Shown piece after piece: positions 1 to 8,735 of a stretch of DNA of 16,577 nt (its first letter is position 1; every line of letters starts with the position of its first letter). The notes below the pieces were generated by a model. That model did not search any database and was not told the DNA's origin. It saw nothing but the letters and a program-made list of their open reading frames with translations. Position numbers and translations under genes: made by a program. The stretch is from CAYOEZ01 sp964402955 (GTDB taxonomy: Bacteria; Chloroflexota; DTOL01; DAOUCN01), in contig CAYOEZ010000097.1 of NCBI GenBank assembly GCA_964402955.1, positions 1 to 16,577 on the forward strand, read 5' to 3'.

Positions 1-2275
<2,275 letters not shown>

Positions 2276-2336
2276 ACTGACAGGCTCCTTGTCCAAGCTT
2301 CCTTGGGGGTGGCGGATTTACGCCAATCGAACGTAT

Positions 2337-2365
2337 ATTATACTATTTGAGGTATGCGAAGTCAA
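2337..2365 (-). promoter_or_regulatory. sigma70-type promoter of rpoB
   Basis: Read on the minus strand, TTGACT (2365-2360) is followed by a 17-nt spacer and a perfect TATAAT (2342-2337). The expected start site is near 2330, giving a 5' UTR of about 55 nt with the AAGGAG Shine-Dalgarno near its end. A near-perfect core promoter suits a highly expressed housekeeping gene that has lost the usual upstream ribosomal-protein genes. No hairpin or L10-like leader structure was noticed in the short UTR. Confidence 0.85.
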
Positions 2366-2569
2366 GGGGCTGCGTACCCAATTTGGTGTTACTCTAAAAA
2401 CTGCTTGTGAGGAACAGTGACTCGCCGGCAACGCAACAGCGATTTTGGCGCACACTTTGCCGGCTGGCACAAATCAACACGGATGAATCACGCCCTGTGC
2501 GGGTCGTTTTATACGCTCAGCCGCGGCAAACGGCTTACCGTGAGGATGAACGATTGGCAGCCGTGTGCC
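2366..2569. other. Intergenic spacer between the rpoB and aminotransferase promoters
   Basis: This is the middle of the 379-bp divergent gap (2276-2654). Short open frames exist here on both strands, but none has a good Shine-Dalgarno site or a recognisable protein-like composition. I see no terminator, tRNA, riboswitch or repeat. It probably just separates two independent promoters and may hold regulatory sites I cannot identify. Confidence 0.5.
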
Positions 2570-2599
2570 TTGACGCCCATCTGCCGCAACGGCTATAAT
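2570..2599 (+). promoter_or_regulatory. sigma70-type promoter of the aminotransferase gene
   Basis: TTGACG (2570-2575), an 18-nt spacer and a perfect TATAAT (2594-2599). The start site should fall near 2606, leaving about 48 nt of leader before the ATG at 2655. This placement also argues for the ATG start, because the upstream in-frame GTG at 2625 would leave almost no leader and has no Shine-Dalgarno site. Confidence 0.8.
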
Positions 2600-2654
2600 G
2601 TAAGACGCAGAAAGAACTTCAGAAGTGTCGCGTCGCCGTACCCGAGGAGAATCA

Positions 2655-3851
2655 ATGACCACACCACACGTCCGCTCGTTGCTCGCTCACCGTACATCGC
2701 GCCTGCACCTATCTGGCATACGTAAGATGATGGCACTGGCCCAGAAGATACCCGATGTCATCCACCTGGAGATAGGCGAGCCCGATTTCGGGACACCAGC
2801 CTACATCCGCGACGCCGTCAAAGCCGATCTGGACGGCGGCGCGTACACGCACTATACGCCGGTGCCGGGCTACCCGGAGTTGCGCCGCGCCCTTGCCGCT
2901 CGCTTGCAGCATGACAACGGGCTGACGGTTGACCCGGATGGCGAAGTCGTCGTGACGGTTGGCGGCGCCGGCGCCCTCTTTGCAGCGATTGTCGCTCTCG
3001 TCAACCCGGGCGAGGAAGTGCTGCTGCCTGACCCTGGCTACCCGCAGTATGCGCAGATAGTCCTGCTCGCCGATGGTGTCCCCGTCTATTATCCGCTACG
3101 AGAGCAGAACGCGTTCCGACCCGACATGGCCGAGCTGCGCGGCCTGGTTTCGCCGCGCACCAAGCTGATCGTTATCAACTCACCACAGAACCCGACCGGC
3201 GGCGTTCTGGACAAGCCGAGTCTGGAGGCGATCGCCGCTCTGGCTCAGGAACAGGATCTCGCCGTTCTCTCCGATGAGGTCTATAGCACCCTCATCTTCG
3301 ACGAGACCGTACACTACTCGATCGCTGCGTTCCCGGGCATGTTCGAACGCACGATTACTCTCAACTCCTTCTCTAAGTCCTATGCCATGACGGGCTGGCG
3401 ACTGGGCTACGCCGCGGCGGCGCGCCCCATTATGGCAGAGATGATCAAGATGCACAGCTTCTACAACGGCTGCGCCAGCTCGGTGTCGCAGCGCGCCGCG
3501 CTGGCGGCCCTGACACGGAACGAGGAGTCCGCGGCCATGACTGCGGAGTACAGGCGGCGGCGCGACTGGCTGGTAGCAGCGCTGAACAAGCTGCCCGGAG
3601 TGCGTTGTCCACTGCCCGGGGGCGCCTTCTACGTGTTCCCCAATATTAGCTCCTTTGGCCTCTCGTCCGAGCAGTTCAGCATGCGCCTGCTCGATACTGC
3701 CCAGGTGACGTCTGTGCCCGGCACAGCTTTCGGGCCAACCGGCGAGGGGCATGTGCGCATGTCGTTTGCGACATCCATGGACAATCTGCATATCGCCGTC
3801 GAGCGCATCCAGGCCGCGCTGCCGAAGATCAATGCGCCTCAGCCGCATTGA
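2655..3851 (+). CDS. PLP-dependent class I/II aminotransferase
   Basis: Cytosolic fold-type I aminotransferase, 398 aa, the usual size for aspartate aminotransferase-like enzymes. It begins MTTPHVRSLL at an ATG with GAGGAG five to six bases upstream; an in-frame GTG at 2625 is open but lacks a ribosome site. Family signatures are IGEPDFGTP (about 40-48), NSPQNPTGG (175-183, N179 contacts PLP), SDEVY (206-210, D207 and Y210 bind the cofactor), and SFSKSYAMTGWRLGY (238-252), where K241 forms the Schiff base. R368 in HVRMSFA should bind the substrate alpha-carboxylate. The family includes AspC, aromatic and alanine-type enzymes, and substrate cannot be assigned from sequence alone. It is transcribed alone from its own promoter, divergent from rpoB, so the neighbours give no pathway clue. 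Confidence 0.93.
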   Translation: MTTPHVRSLLAHRTSRLHLSGIRKMMALAQKIPDVIHLEIGEPDFGTPAYIRDAVKADLDGGAYTHYTPVPGYPELRRALAARLQHDNGLTVDPDGEVVVTVGGAGALFAAIVALVNPGEEVLLPDPGYPQYAQIVLLADGVPVYYPLREQNAFRPDMAELRGLVSPRTKLIVINSPQNPTGGVLDKPSLEAIAALAQEQDLAVLSDEVYSTLIFDETVHYSIAAFPGMFERTITLNSFSKSYAMTGWRLGYAAAARPIMAEMIKMHSFYNGCASSVSQRAALAALTRNEESAAMTAEYRRRRDWLVAALNKLPGVRCPLPGGAFYVFPNISSFGLSSEQFSMRLLDTAQVTSVPGTAFGPTGEGHVRMSFATSMDNLHIAVERIQAALPKINAPQPH

Positions 3852-3857
3852 GACGCT

Positions 3858-3869
3858 GGCAGCGCTGCC
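3858..3869. repeat. 12-bp perfect palindrome just after the aminotransferase gene
   Basis: GGCAGCGCTGCC is a perfect self-complementary sequence starting seven bases after the aminotransferase stop codon and five bases before the -35 box of the next gene. No T tract follows, so it is a poor intrinsic terminator. Its position is also compatible with an operator for the nucleotidyltransferase promoter. Function is unproven. Confidence 0.4.
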
Positions 3870-3874
3870 TGCGC

Positions 3875-3903
3875 TTGCATTGGCCACACGCCGGTGGTAA
3901 AAT
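3875..3903 (+). promoter_or_regulatory. Probable promoter of the MNT nucleotidyltransferase gene
   Basis: TTGCAT (3875-3880), a 17-nt spacer and TAAAAT (3898-3903). The expected start site is near 3910, about 22 nt before the ATG. The match is moderate at both boxes but the spacing is ideal. It would let the small gene be expressed independently of the aminotransferase. Confidence 0.55.
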
Positions 3904-3931
3904 GTGGGAGGAAGGCCAAAGGGAGAAAGCT

Positions 3932-4231
3932 ATGGCACAGGTGACGGTTGACCGGCAGGCGATCGCCCGCTTCTGCCAGAAACACCACATGCGCAGGTTA
4001 TCCTTTTTCGGCTCGGTGCTCAGGCAGGACTTCGGGCCCAATAGTGATATTGATATGCTCGTCGAGTTCGAGGAGGGCCATATTCCGGGCTATTTCCGCT
4101 TGATGTCGATGCAACGCGAATTGACACAGATTATTGGCAACCGCCCGGTCGAATTGCGCATACCGCAAGAGCTTAGCCCGTACTTCCGCGATAGAGTCGT
4201 TGCCGGCGCGGAGTTACTCTATGTACAGTGA
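3932..4231 (+). CDS. Minimal nucleotidyltransferase (MntA/MNT type, antitoxin-like)
   Basis: 99-aa stand-alone nucleotidyltransferase of the Pol-beta superfamily. The ATG at 3932 is chosen because GGAG lies six bases upstream; the open frame extends back to 3848 but that part is unlike the family. The active site is the exact GS-x10-D-x-D pattern: G27, S28, D39 and D41 within FFGSVLRQDFGPNSDIDMLV. The third carboxylate, usually Asp in VDLV, is probably E74 in PVELRIPQELSPYFRD. MNT proteins of this size normally pair with a HEPN/DUF86 (HepT) RNase toxin, which they neutralise by AMP transfer to a tyrosine. Here the gene ends in an 11-nt overlap with a second start codon whose frame survives for only 17 codons, so it appears to be an orphan antitoxin. 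A role outside toxin-antitoxin function cannot be excluded. Confidence 0.88.
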   Translation: MAQVTVDRQAIARFCQKHHMRRLSFFGSVLRQDFGPNSDIDMLVEFEEGHIPGYFRLMSMQRELTQIIGNRPVELRIPQELSPYFRDRVVAGAELLYVQ

Positions 4232-4274
4232 TGATCCCACTCGCATCCGGCACATGCGAGATGCACTGAACTGA
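4221..4274 (+). pseudogene. Truncated HEPN/DUF86 (HepT-like) toxin remnant, 17 codons
   Basis: An ATG at 4221 overlaps the end of the MNT gene by 11 nt in the +2-shifted frame, the standard arrangement of MNT-HEPN pairs. It reads MYSDDPTRIRHMRDALN and then TGA. DUF86 proteins commonly begin with a short segment rich in D-D, then R(I/L)RHML-DA, which this matches closely. A full member has about 110-140 residues, including the R-x4-6-H RNase motif, and none of that remains. A strong terminator starts at 4281 and a convergent gene ends at 4346, so the remainder was deleted rather than frameshifted. The call rests on a short match seen by eye. Confidence 0.62.
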
Positions 4275-4280
4275 CAGCGA

Positions 4281-4322
4281 GGCGGGCTAGACGCTAATGA
4301 GCGCGTAGCCCGCCTTGTTCTT
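4281..4322 (+). terminator. Strong hairpin terminator after the MNT/HepT remnant
   Basis: A nine-base-pair perfect stem (GGCGGGCTA, 4281-4289, with TAGCCCGCC, 4306-4314) encloses a second CGCT/AGCG stem with an AATG loop. It is followed by TTGTTCTT on the plus strand. It lies between two convergent genes and could also slow minus-strand transcripts leaving the aldo/keto reductase, although no T run is present on that side. Confidence 0.75.
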
Positions 4323-4345
4323 ACCTGCTGCCTACTCCCTGCTCC

Positions 4346-5281
4346 CTACAGCCTGGCGATCTCGTCCCGCTCTTGCTGCGTCAGCTTGATCTCCTGCGAG
4401 CGCAGAGCCTGCTCCAGGTGCTCGAGCGTATGCACGCCGATGATCGGGGCCGTGACCACGGGATGGCTCGCCACCCAGGCGATCGCCATCTCGGCCATGC
4501 CGACGCCACGCTGCTTGCAGTAGGCATGGAAAGCGTCAACGTAGCGGAAGCTCTCCTCTTTCCAGTAGTTCTCCTTGTAGGCTGAGACGGTCGCAAAGCG
4601 CGTGCCGCTCTGGATGATACTGTCACGCTTGTAGCGCCCCACCAGGAAACCGCCCGCGGTTGGGCTAAAGGCAATGACACCCATGCCCAGGTCAGCGCAG
4701 GCCGGGAAAAGCTCTTCTTCCGGCGAACGCCAGATCAGATTATAGCGCGGCTCCGTGCATACCCACGCGTTCAAATTCAGACGGTCGCTGATCCAGGCAG
4801 CCTTCGTGACCTGCCAGCCATTGTAGTTCGAGCAGCCCGCATAGCGCACTTTGCCCGAGCGGACGAGGTCGTCAAAGGCGCGCAGCGTCTCGTCGAGCGG
4901 CGTCGTGGCATCAGGAAAATGCGACAGGTAGAGGTCGATGTAGTCGGTGCCAAGGCGGCGCAGGCTTGCCTCTGCCTGTTCCATGATATGCCGCCGTGAA
5001 AGGCCGCGATCATTGGGGCCGTCGCCCATCGCCGCGAAGACTTTTGTCGTCAGGATGATCTTCTGCCGCAGCCCACGCTCGGCAATCCACTTGCCGGTGA
5101 TCTCCTCGGAGAGGCCACGGCTGTAGGCATTCGCCGTGTCAAGGCTGTTGATGCCAGCCTCAAACGAGCGGTCCATAATGGCAAAGCTCTCTTGAGCCGT
5201 GATCTCGCGCCCCCAATTGGCCGTGCCCAGCCAGAGTGCCGAAACCTTGAGCCCTGTCCGTCCCAGCCTGCGATACTCCAT
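4346..5281 (-). CDS. Aldo/keto reductase family oxidoreductase
   Basis: 311-aa soluble NADPH-dependent oxidoreductase with a predicted (beta/alpha)8 barrel. The catalytic tetrad is visible: D48 and Y53 in DTANAYSRG, K80 in ILTTKVF, and H121 in LYLSHFPD. Also typical are the opening MEYRRLGRTGLKVSALWLGT, the AGCSNYNGWQ strand, EPRYNLIWR, and a C-terminal cofactor loop near APIIGVHTLEHLEQAL. The ATG is supported by AAGGAG nine bases upstream. It is the last gene of a minus-strand trio, 24 nt downstream of the HAD phosphatase gene, so probably cotranscribed with it. Related proteins reduce aldehydes, methylglyoxal or sugar-derived carbonyls, and the physiological substrate here is unknown. Confidence 0.93.
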   Translation of the reverse strand: MEYRRLGRTGLKVSALWLGTANWGREITAQESFAIMDRSFEAGINSLDTANAYSRGLSEEITGKWIAERGLRQKIILTTKVFAAMGDGPNDRGLSRRHIMEQAEASLRRLGTDYIDLYLSHFPDATTPLDETLRAFDDLVRSGKVRYAGCSNYNGWQVTKAAWISDRLNLNAWVCTEPRYNLIWRSPEEELFPACADLGMGVIAFSPTAGGFLVGRYKRDSIIQSGTRFATVSAYKENYWKEESFRYVDAFHAYCKQRGVGMAEMAIAWVASHPVVTAPIIGVHTLEHLEQALRSQEIKLTQQERDEIARL

Positions 5282-5305
5282 CCCCTTTCTCCTTCTGGCG
5301 CGGTC

Positions 5306-6103
5306 CTACTGCTGCTCCCATGCCTTCATCAGGGCCGGGAGATCATCAAAGATAAACGTGGGCCTGGCCGGCGAGCTTGCGACATCGTCGCGCGTGTTCA
5401 CGCCCGTCAGCACCATAATGCTGGCTATACCAGCGGCCACACCGCCTGCGATGTCGGTATCCAGGCGATCGCCCAGAACCACGGTCTCCTCGCGCCGGGC
5501 GTTCATCATGTCCAGAGCCATGTCAAAAAGAACACGCTCCGGCTTACCGACGACAACTGGTTTCACGCCGGCGCAGGTCTGCACCGCGGCGACGATCGAG
5601 CCGGCGCCCGGCATCACCCCTACCTCCATCGGATAGGTGGCGTCAGTGTTGGCGGCAATGAAGCGGGCGCCGTTGCGAATCAACGTGCAGGCGCGGTTCA
5701 GCTTCTCGTAGGTGAAGCTACGATCGATGGCGACAACGACGAAATCGGGCTTCTGGTCATCGAGGGTAAAGAGGCCGTCCGACAGGAGCGCATGGCGCAG
5801 CCCATCCTGGCCAATGATGAAGACCTTGCCGCCCTGCGGGGCCACCTGGCGCAGATACCAGGCCGTTCCTGTTCCTGCCGAGATGATGTGTTGCTCATCC
5901 GTGATAATGCCCATCTCGGCGAATGTGGCGCAGTATTGAGCAAGCGTCGGCATGGAGTTGTTGGTCACGATGCGGTAGTCCATACCCCGGCGCAACAGCC
6001 AGGGTATAAACTCCGCTGCCCCGGGCAATACCTGTTGGCTGCGGCGGAGGACGCCATCGACATCGATAATGACACAGCGAAACGCTGACAGAGGATTGGT
6101 CAT
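5306..6103 (-). CDS. HAD-IIA family phosphatase (NagD-like)
   Basis: 265-aa cytosolic HAD hydrolase. Motif I is IIDVDGVL, with nucleophile D14 and acid/base D16. Motif II is IVTNNS (T47). Motif III lysine is K187 in VVVGKPE. Motif IV is LGDRLDTDI (D212 and D216), which holds Mg2+. The large C2 cap between motifs II and III (about residues 75-180, with INTD-like AANTDATYP) defines subclass IIA, which includes NagD, 4-nitrophenylphosphatases and phosphoglycolate phosphatases. The ATG at 6103 has GGGAG five bases upstream. It lies 27 nt downstream of the lysozyme-like gene and 24 nt upstream of the aldo/keto reductase, so probably one operon. The natural substrate cannot be told from sequence; a housecleaning or sugar-phosphate role is plausible. 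Confidence 0.93.
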   Translation of the reverse strand: MTNPLSAFRCVIIDVDGVLRRSQQVLPGAAEFIPWLLRRGMDYRIVTNNSMPTLAQYCATFAEMGIITDEQHIISAGTGTAWYLRQVAPQGGKVFIIGQDGLRHALLSDGLFTLDDQKPDFVVVAIDRSFTYEKLNRACTLIRNGARFIAANTDATYPMEVGVMPGAGSIVAAVQTCAGVKPVVVGKPERVLFDMALDMMNARREETVVLGDRLDTDIAGGVAAGIASIMVLTGVNTRDDVASSPARPTFIFDDLPALMKAWEQQ

Positions 6104-6130
6104 GCCACTCCCATCAACAGTCGAAATATG

Positions 6131-7006
6131 CTACTCTCGGCGCGCAACCAATGTCACCCAGTGCACAAAACTGGTCTGTGCGCTTGCGCTGGACGCCTTC
6201 GCCAGGGTCTGCGCACCCGATAGCATCACGCGCAAGACAGGCGGGGCGACAGGGTCATGAAGCAGAGCGGTCATTTCCGGCAAGAAGGTGCTGACACGAG
6301 CAACATAGTTCGTGCCCTTGTCCCATATCGGGCGGGGGACGCTTGCGCGATACTCGGTCACGCCGGTGTTATGCCAGCGCGCTGAGACAGTCCAATCGCC
6401 TCGTTGCGCCACTGTCGCGCGACATTCACCGCGCTGCAGGTTGGCAGCAAGGTACTCGATCGCCTCGGACGTGGACATCAGGTCAAGAACGAGTGACGGG
6501 CGCTCGGCCAGGCCCAATGGCTGGTAGCGGCCTCCTGCCACGAAGATCTCACGGCGTATCTCACGTCCCACCGATACGCGGATGCCGGTAGGCCCGACAG
6601 TGGTGTTGAAGCCGCTCAACGCTGCAACGCCCTTGAGCGCCCATTGGGCCTGCTTGAGCGTCAGGAAATGCCAGCCCAGCAGGGATTCGCGCAACGCTCT
6701 GGCAAGTGGGTTATCGCCCGGGATGACTGTGCGCAGAAAGCGAGACTCCTGCCCCAGCATCTCATTGTAGAGCACCGCCGCAAGCACATCTGAGGCAATG
6801 CCATGGCGCTGTGCGCTGGCTAGAATGTTCTCGCGCTGCGCCAGCATGTAGGATGGCACAACCGGGCGGGCCGCCAGAAACAAGAACCCCAGGATGACAG
6901 CAAGCGCCGTGCAGCGGTAGCACAGAAGAAGACGACGAGCAAGAGTGACGCGGGCAAACTCAGCAGTTATGGTCGTGGGAACACTCCCCCTGAACAGGGC
7001 AAACAC
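6131..7006 (-). CDS. Lysozyme-like/SLT-type protein with N-terminal membrane segment (start uncertain)
   Basis: The frame is open back to a TTG at 7264, but the first 80-90 codons look non-coding (Arg, Cys and Ser rich) and the gene's promoter (7205-7234) lies inside that stretch. I place the start tentatively at GTG 7006 (291 aa); no convincing Shine-Dalgarno site is seen. From there, residues about 26-47 form one hydrophobic segment (signal peptide or membrane anchor). ENILASAQRHGIASDVLAAV followed by LYNEML resembles the first helices and catalytic Glu (E82) of lytic transglycosylases. Later GPTGIRVSVGREI, AIEYLAANL and ARWHNTGV fall where SLT-like folds have their glycine-rich loop and aromatic turn. 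A cell-wall role outside the membrane is inferred. Homology is distant, and it may be an uncharacterised lineage-specific family. Confidence 0.6.
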   Translation of the reverse strand: MFALFRGSVPTTITAEFARVTLARRLLLCYRCTALAVILGFLFLAARPVVPSYMLAQRENILASAQRHGIASDVLAAVLYNEMLGQESRFLRTVIPGDNPLARALRESLLGWHFLTLKQAQWALKGVAALSGFNTTVGPTGIRVSVGREIRREIFVAGGRYQPLGLAERPSLVLDLMSTSEAIEYLAANLQRGECRATVAQRGDWTVSARWHNTGVTEYRASVPRPIWDKGTNYVARVSTFLPEMTALLHDPVAPPVLRVMLSGAQTLAKASSASAQTSFVHWVTLVARRE

Positions 7007-7204
7007 AAGGCGTACACAGTGTCTCTCAGAACAAGTCCCGGGGCTAGAACCAGCGTTCTGTCCTACCCTTACGACGACATTTACGCGAACCTTGTGTTCC
7101 CTCAGTCTGACAGGAGCCGTTGCATTTCGCAACCAGCGCCTGAGAATGGCAACAAAAAACCGACCGCAAGAGCGTCGGCATTGAAGCACTCCGTGTACAG
7201 ACGC
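7007..7204 (-). other. Leader region between the minus-strand promoter and the lysozyme-like coding part
   Basis: About 190 nt lie between the -10 box (7205-7210) and the proposed GTG. The lysozyme frame is open through it but has atypical composition. Another ATG frame (starting about 7180) with a weak upstream GGAG runs roughly 40 codons to a stop and also does not look protein-like. No riboswitch was recognised. Either this is a long 5' UTR or the real start lies within it. Confidence 0.4.
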
Positions 7205-7234
7205 ATTATAGCGAGACAAGGTAGGCTCTGTCAA
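7205..7234 (-). promoter_or_regulatory. sigma70-type promoter of the lysozyme-like/HAD/aldo-keto operon
   Basis: On the minus strand, TTGACA (7234-7229), an 18-nt spacer and TATAAT (7210-7205): both boxes are perfect consensus. The start site should be near 7198. It diverges from the promoter at 7266-7294; the two -35 boxes are only 31 bp apart. It sets an upper limit on where translation of the lysozyme-like protein can begin. Confidence 0.82.
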
Positions 7235-7265
7235 GTCGTCTGTGGCAGAACGCGTCTCATTCAAC

Positions 7266-7294
7266 TTGTCCCTGTAAGCGCTTTATGGTACAAT
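7266..7294 (+). promoter_or_regulatory. sigma70-type promoter of the CNNM/CBS protein gene
   Basis: TTGTCC (7266-7271), a 17-nt spacer and TACAAT (7289-7294). The start site is expected near 7301, giving a leader of about 45 nt that ends in a GAGGAG Shine-Dalgarno site five bases before the ATG at 7346. It probably also drives dprA and the secreted protein downstream. Confidence 0.72.
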
Positions 7295-7345
7295 ATGGTC
7301 GGGGTCGTTATCTCTGGCATTCCCCTGTTTGTATGAGGAGTAGCA

Positions 7346-8701
7346 ATGAGTGACTCTGGCCCGTGGATCCTCTTCCAGCTTGCCATCGTACTTGCGCTGG
7401 TCCTGGCCAACGGCTTCTTTGTTGCTGCAGAGTTTGCACTGATTACCGTACGCCGCAGTCGTATTGAGGAGCTATCGAACCAGGGCAACAAGCGGGCCCG
7501 CCGGGTTGCCGACATCCTGAAAGACCTGAACATGACTATTTCGTCGACCCAGCTTGGCATCACCATGGCCAGTCTGGCACTGGGCTGGGTTGCAGAGCCC
7601 TTCCTCGCCCGCACTATCGAATCGTGGCTTTTCTTCCTTCCCGCCAGCATTATCGTCCCGGTTGCCCATACGCTGGCCGTGGCGCTCGCCTTTGTCGCCA
7701 TCACCTACTTGCTCATCGTTGTGGGTGAGCTTGCGCCCAAGGCGTTGGCCTTGCAACGTGCGGAGAGCACTGCATTAGCCGTCGCCGGGCCGATGATCGT
7801 CTTCGCCCGCATTTTCCGCCCCTTCATCCGCCTGCTCAATGGCTCTGGAATGTTCCTCCTGCGTCTGGCCGGAATCAGGGGAGCGAGCAATGGGCAGATG
7901 ATTCACTCGGAAGAAGAGTTGCGTATCATCCTCGATGACAGCCACGAAGGCGGCGTGCTGGAGGAGCGTGAGACAGAGATCATCCAACGCATCTTCGATT
8001 TCACCGATATGACGGCCCGCCAGGTCATGGTGCCGCGCACCGACATGGTCTGCCTGCCCCTCGATGCCTCACTCGACGACGTTGTCACAACAGTGACGCA
8101 GCACAGGTATACCAGTTACCCGATCTACGGCGCCAATCTCGATGATATCCTGGGCATGATACAGGTAAAGGACATCCTGCCCCATATCTGCGGCCAGGAA
8201 ACGCCCTTTGACGTCAAGACGATCATGCATAACGCTCTCATCGCACCGGACATGATCCCGGTTGACGACTTGCTCAGCCAGTTCCGTCGCCAAAAAACAC
8301 ACATTGCCGTGTTGGTTGATGAGTTTGGCGGAACCGCGGGACTTGTTACTATGCAAGACCTGCTCGAAGAAATCGTCGGCGATATGTCCGAAGGCATTGG
8401 CGAAGATGAGATCCAGATCGAGCCGCAGAGCGACGGGAGTGCGCTCATCAACGGCAAAGTTCTTCTCACCGACGTCAACAAACGCTTCGACCTGAAGCTG
8501 GAGGATCCACACTGTATCACGGTGGGTGGCCTCGTTTTCAAGATGATCGGCCGCCGCCCACGCCTGGGCGACGAGGTGTCGATCGAGGGCGCACACTTGA
8601 GCGTCGAGCAGTTGGATGGGCTGCGCGTATCTCTCGTGCGGCTGGTCTTGCTCAGCCGGGAAACAGCGGATGATTCTCAGGAATCTGAGGAAGAGGCGTA
8701 A
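7346..8701 (+). CDS. CNNM/DUF21 membrane protein with CBS pair and CorC/HlyC domain
   Basis: 451-aa inner-membrane protein of the hemolysin-C/CorB group (YrkA, YfjD, MpfA relatives), linked to Mg2+ or Co2+ efflux. Residues 1-180 form the DUF21 domain with three to four hydrophobic segments (about 8-32, 70-85, 98-128, 140-175) and family motifs FVAAEFALITVRRSR, STQLGITMASLALGW and VVGELAPKALAL. HSEEELRIILDDSHEGGVLE links to a CBS pair (about 218-345) that carries MVPRTDM, YPIYGANLDDILGMIQVKD and VDEFGGTAGLVTMQDLLEEI. CorC_HlyC follows at about 355-437, then an acidic tail. GAGGAG lies five bases before the ATG. It is first of a likely three-gene unit with dprA, 34 nt away. Despite the name, hemolytic activity is not expected. 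Confidence 0.94.
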   Translation: MSDSGPWILFQLAIVLALVLANGFFVAAEFALITVRRSRIEELSNQGNKRARRVADILKDLNMTISSTQLGITMASLALGWVAEPFLARTIESWLFFLPASIIVPVAHTLAVALAFVAITYLLIVVGELAPKALALQRAESTALAVAGPMIVFARIFRPFIRLLNGSGMFLLRLAGIRGASNGQMIHSEEELRIILDDSHEGGVLEERETEIIQRIFDFTDMTARQVMVPRTDMVCLPLDASLDDVVTTVTQHRYTSYPIYGANLDDILGMIQVKDILPHICGQETPFDVKTIMHNALIAPDMIPVDDLLSQFRRQKTHIAVLVDEFGGTAGLVTMQDLLEEIVGDMSEGIGEDEIQIEPQSDGSALINGKVLLTDVNKRFDLKLEDPHCITVGGLVFKMIGRRPRLGDEVSIEGAHLSVEQLDGLRVSLVRLVLLSRETADDSQESEEEA

Positions 8702-8735
8702 GACACTGACCCATCTCCCCTGACAGAGGTTGCCT

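Noticed and set aside
3180..3887. 235-codon minus-strand frame over the aminotransferase
   Set aside because: Antisense shadow; the plus strand encodes an aminotransferase with all active-site motifs.
5192..6088. 298-codon plus-strand frame over the HAD phosphatase
   Set aside because: Antisense to a clear HAD-IIA gene; no ribosome site or domain.
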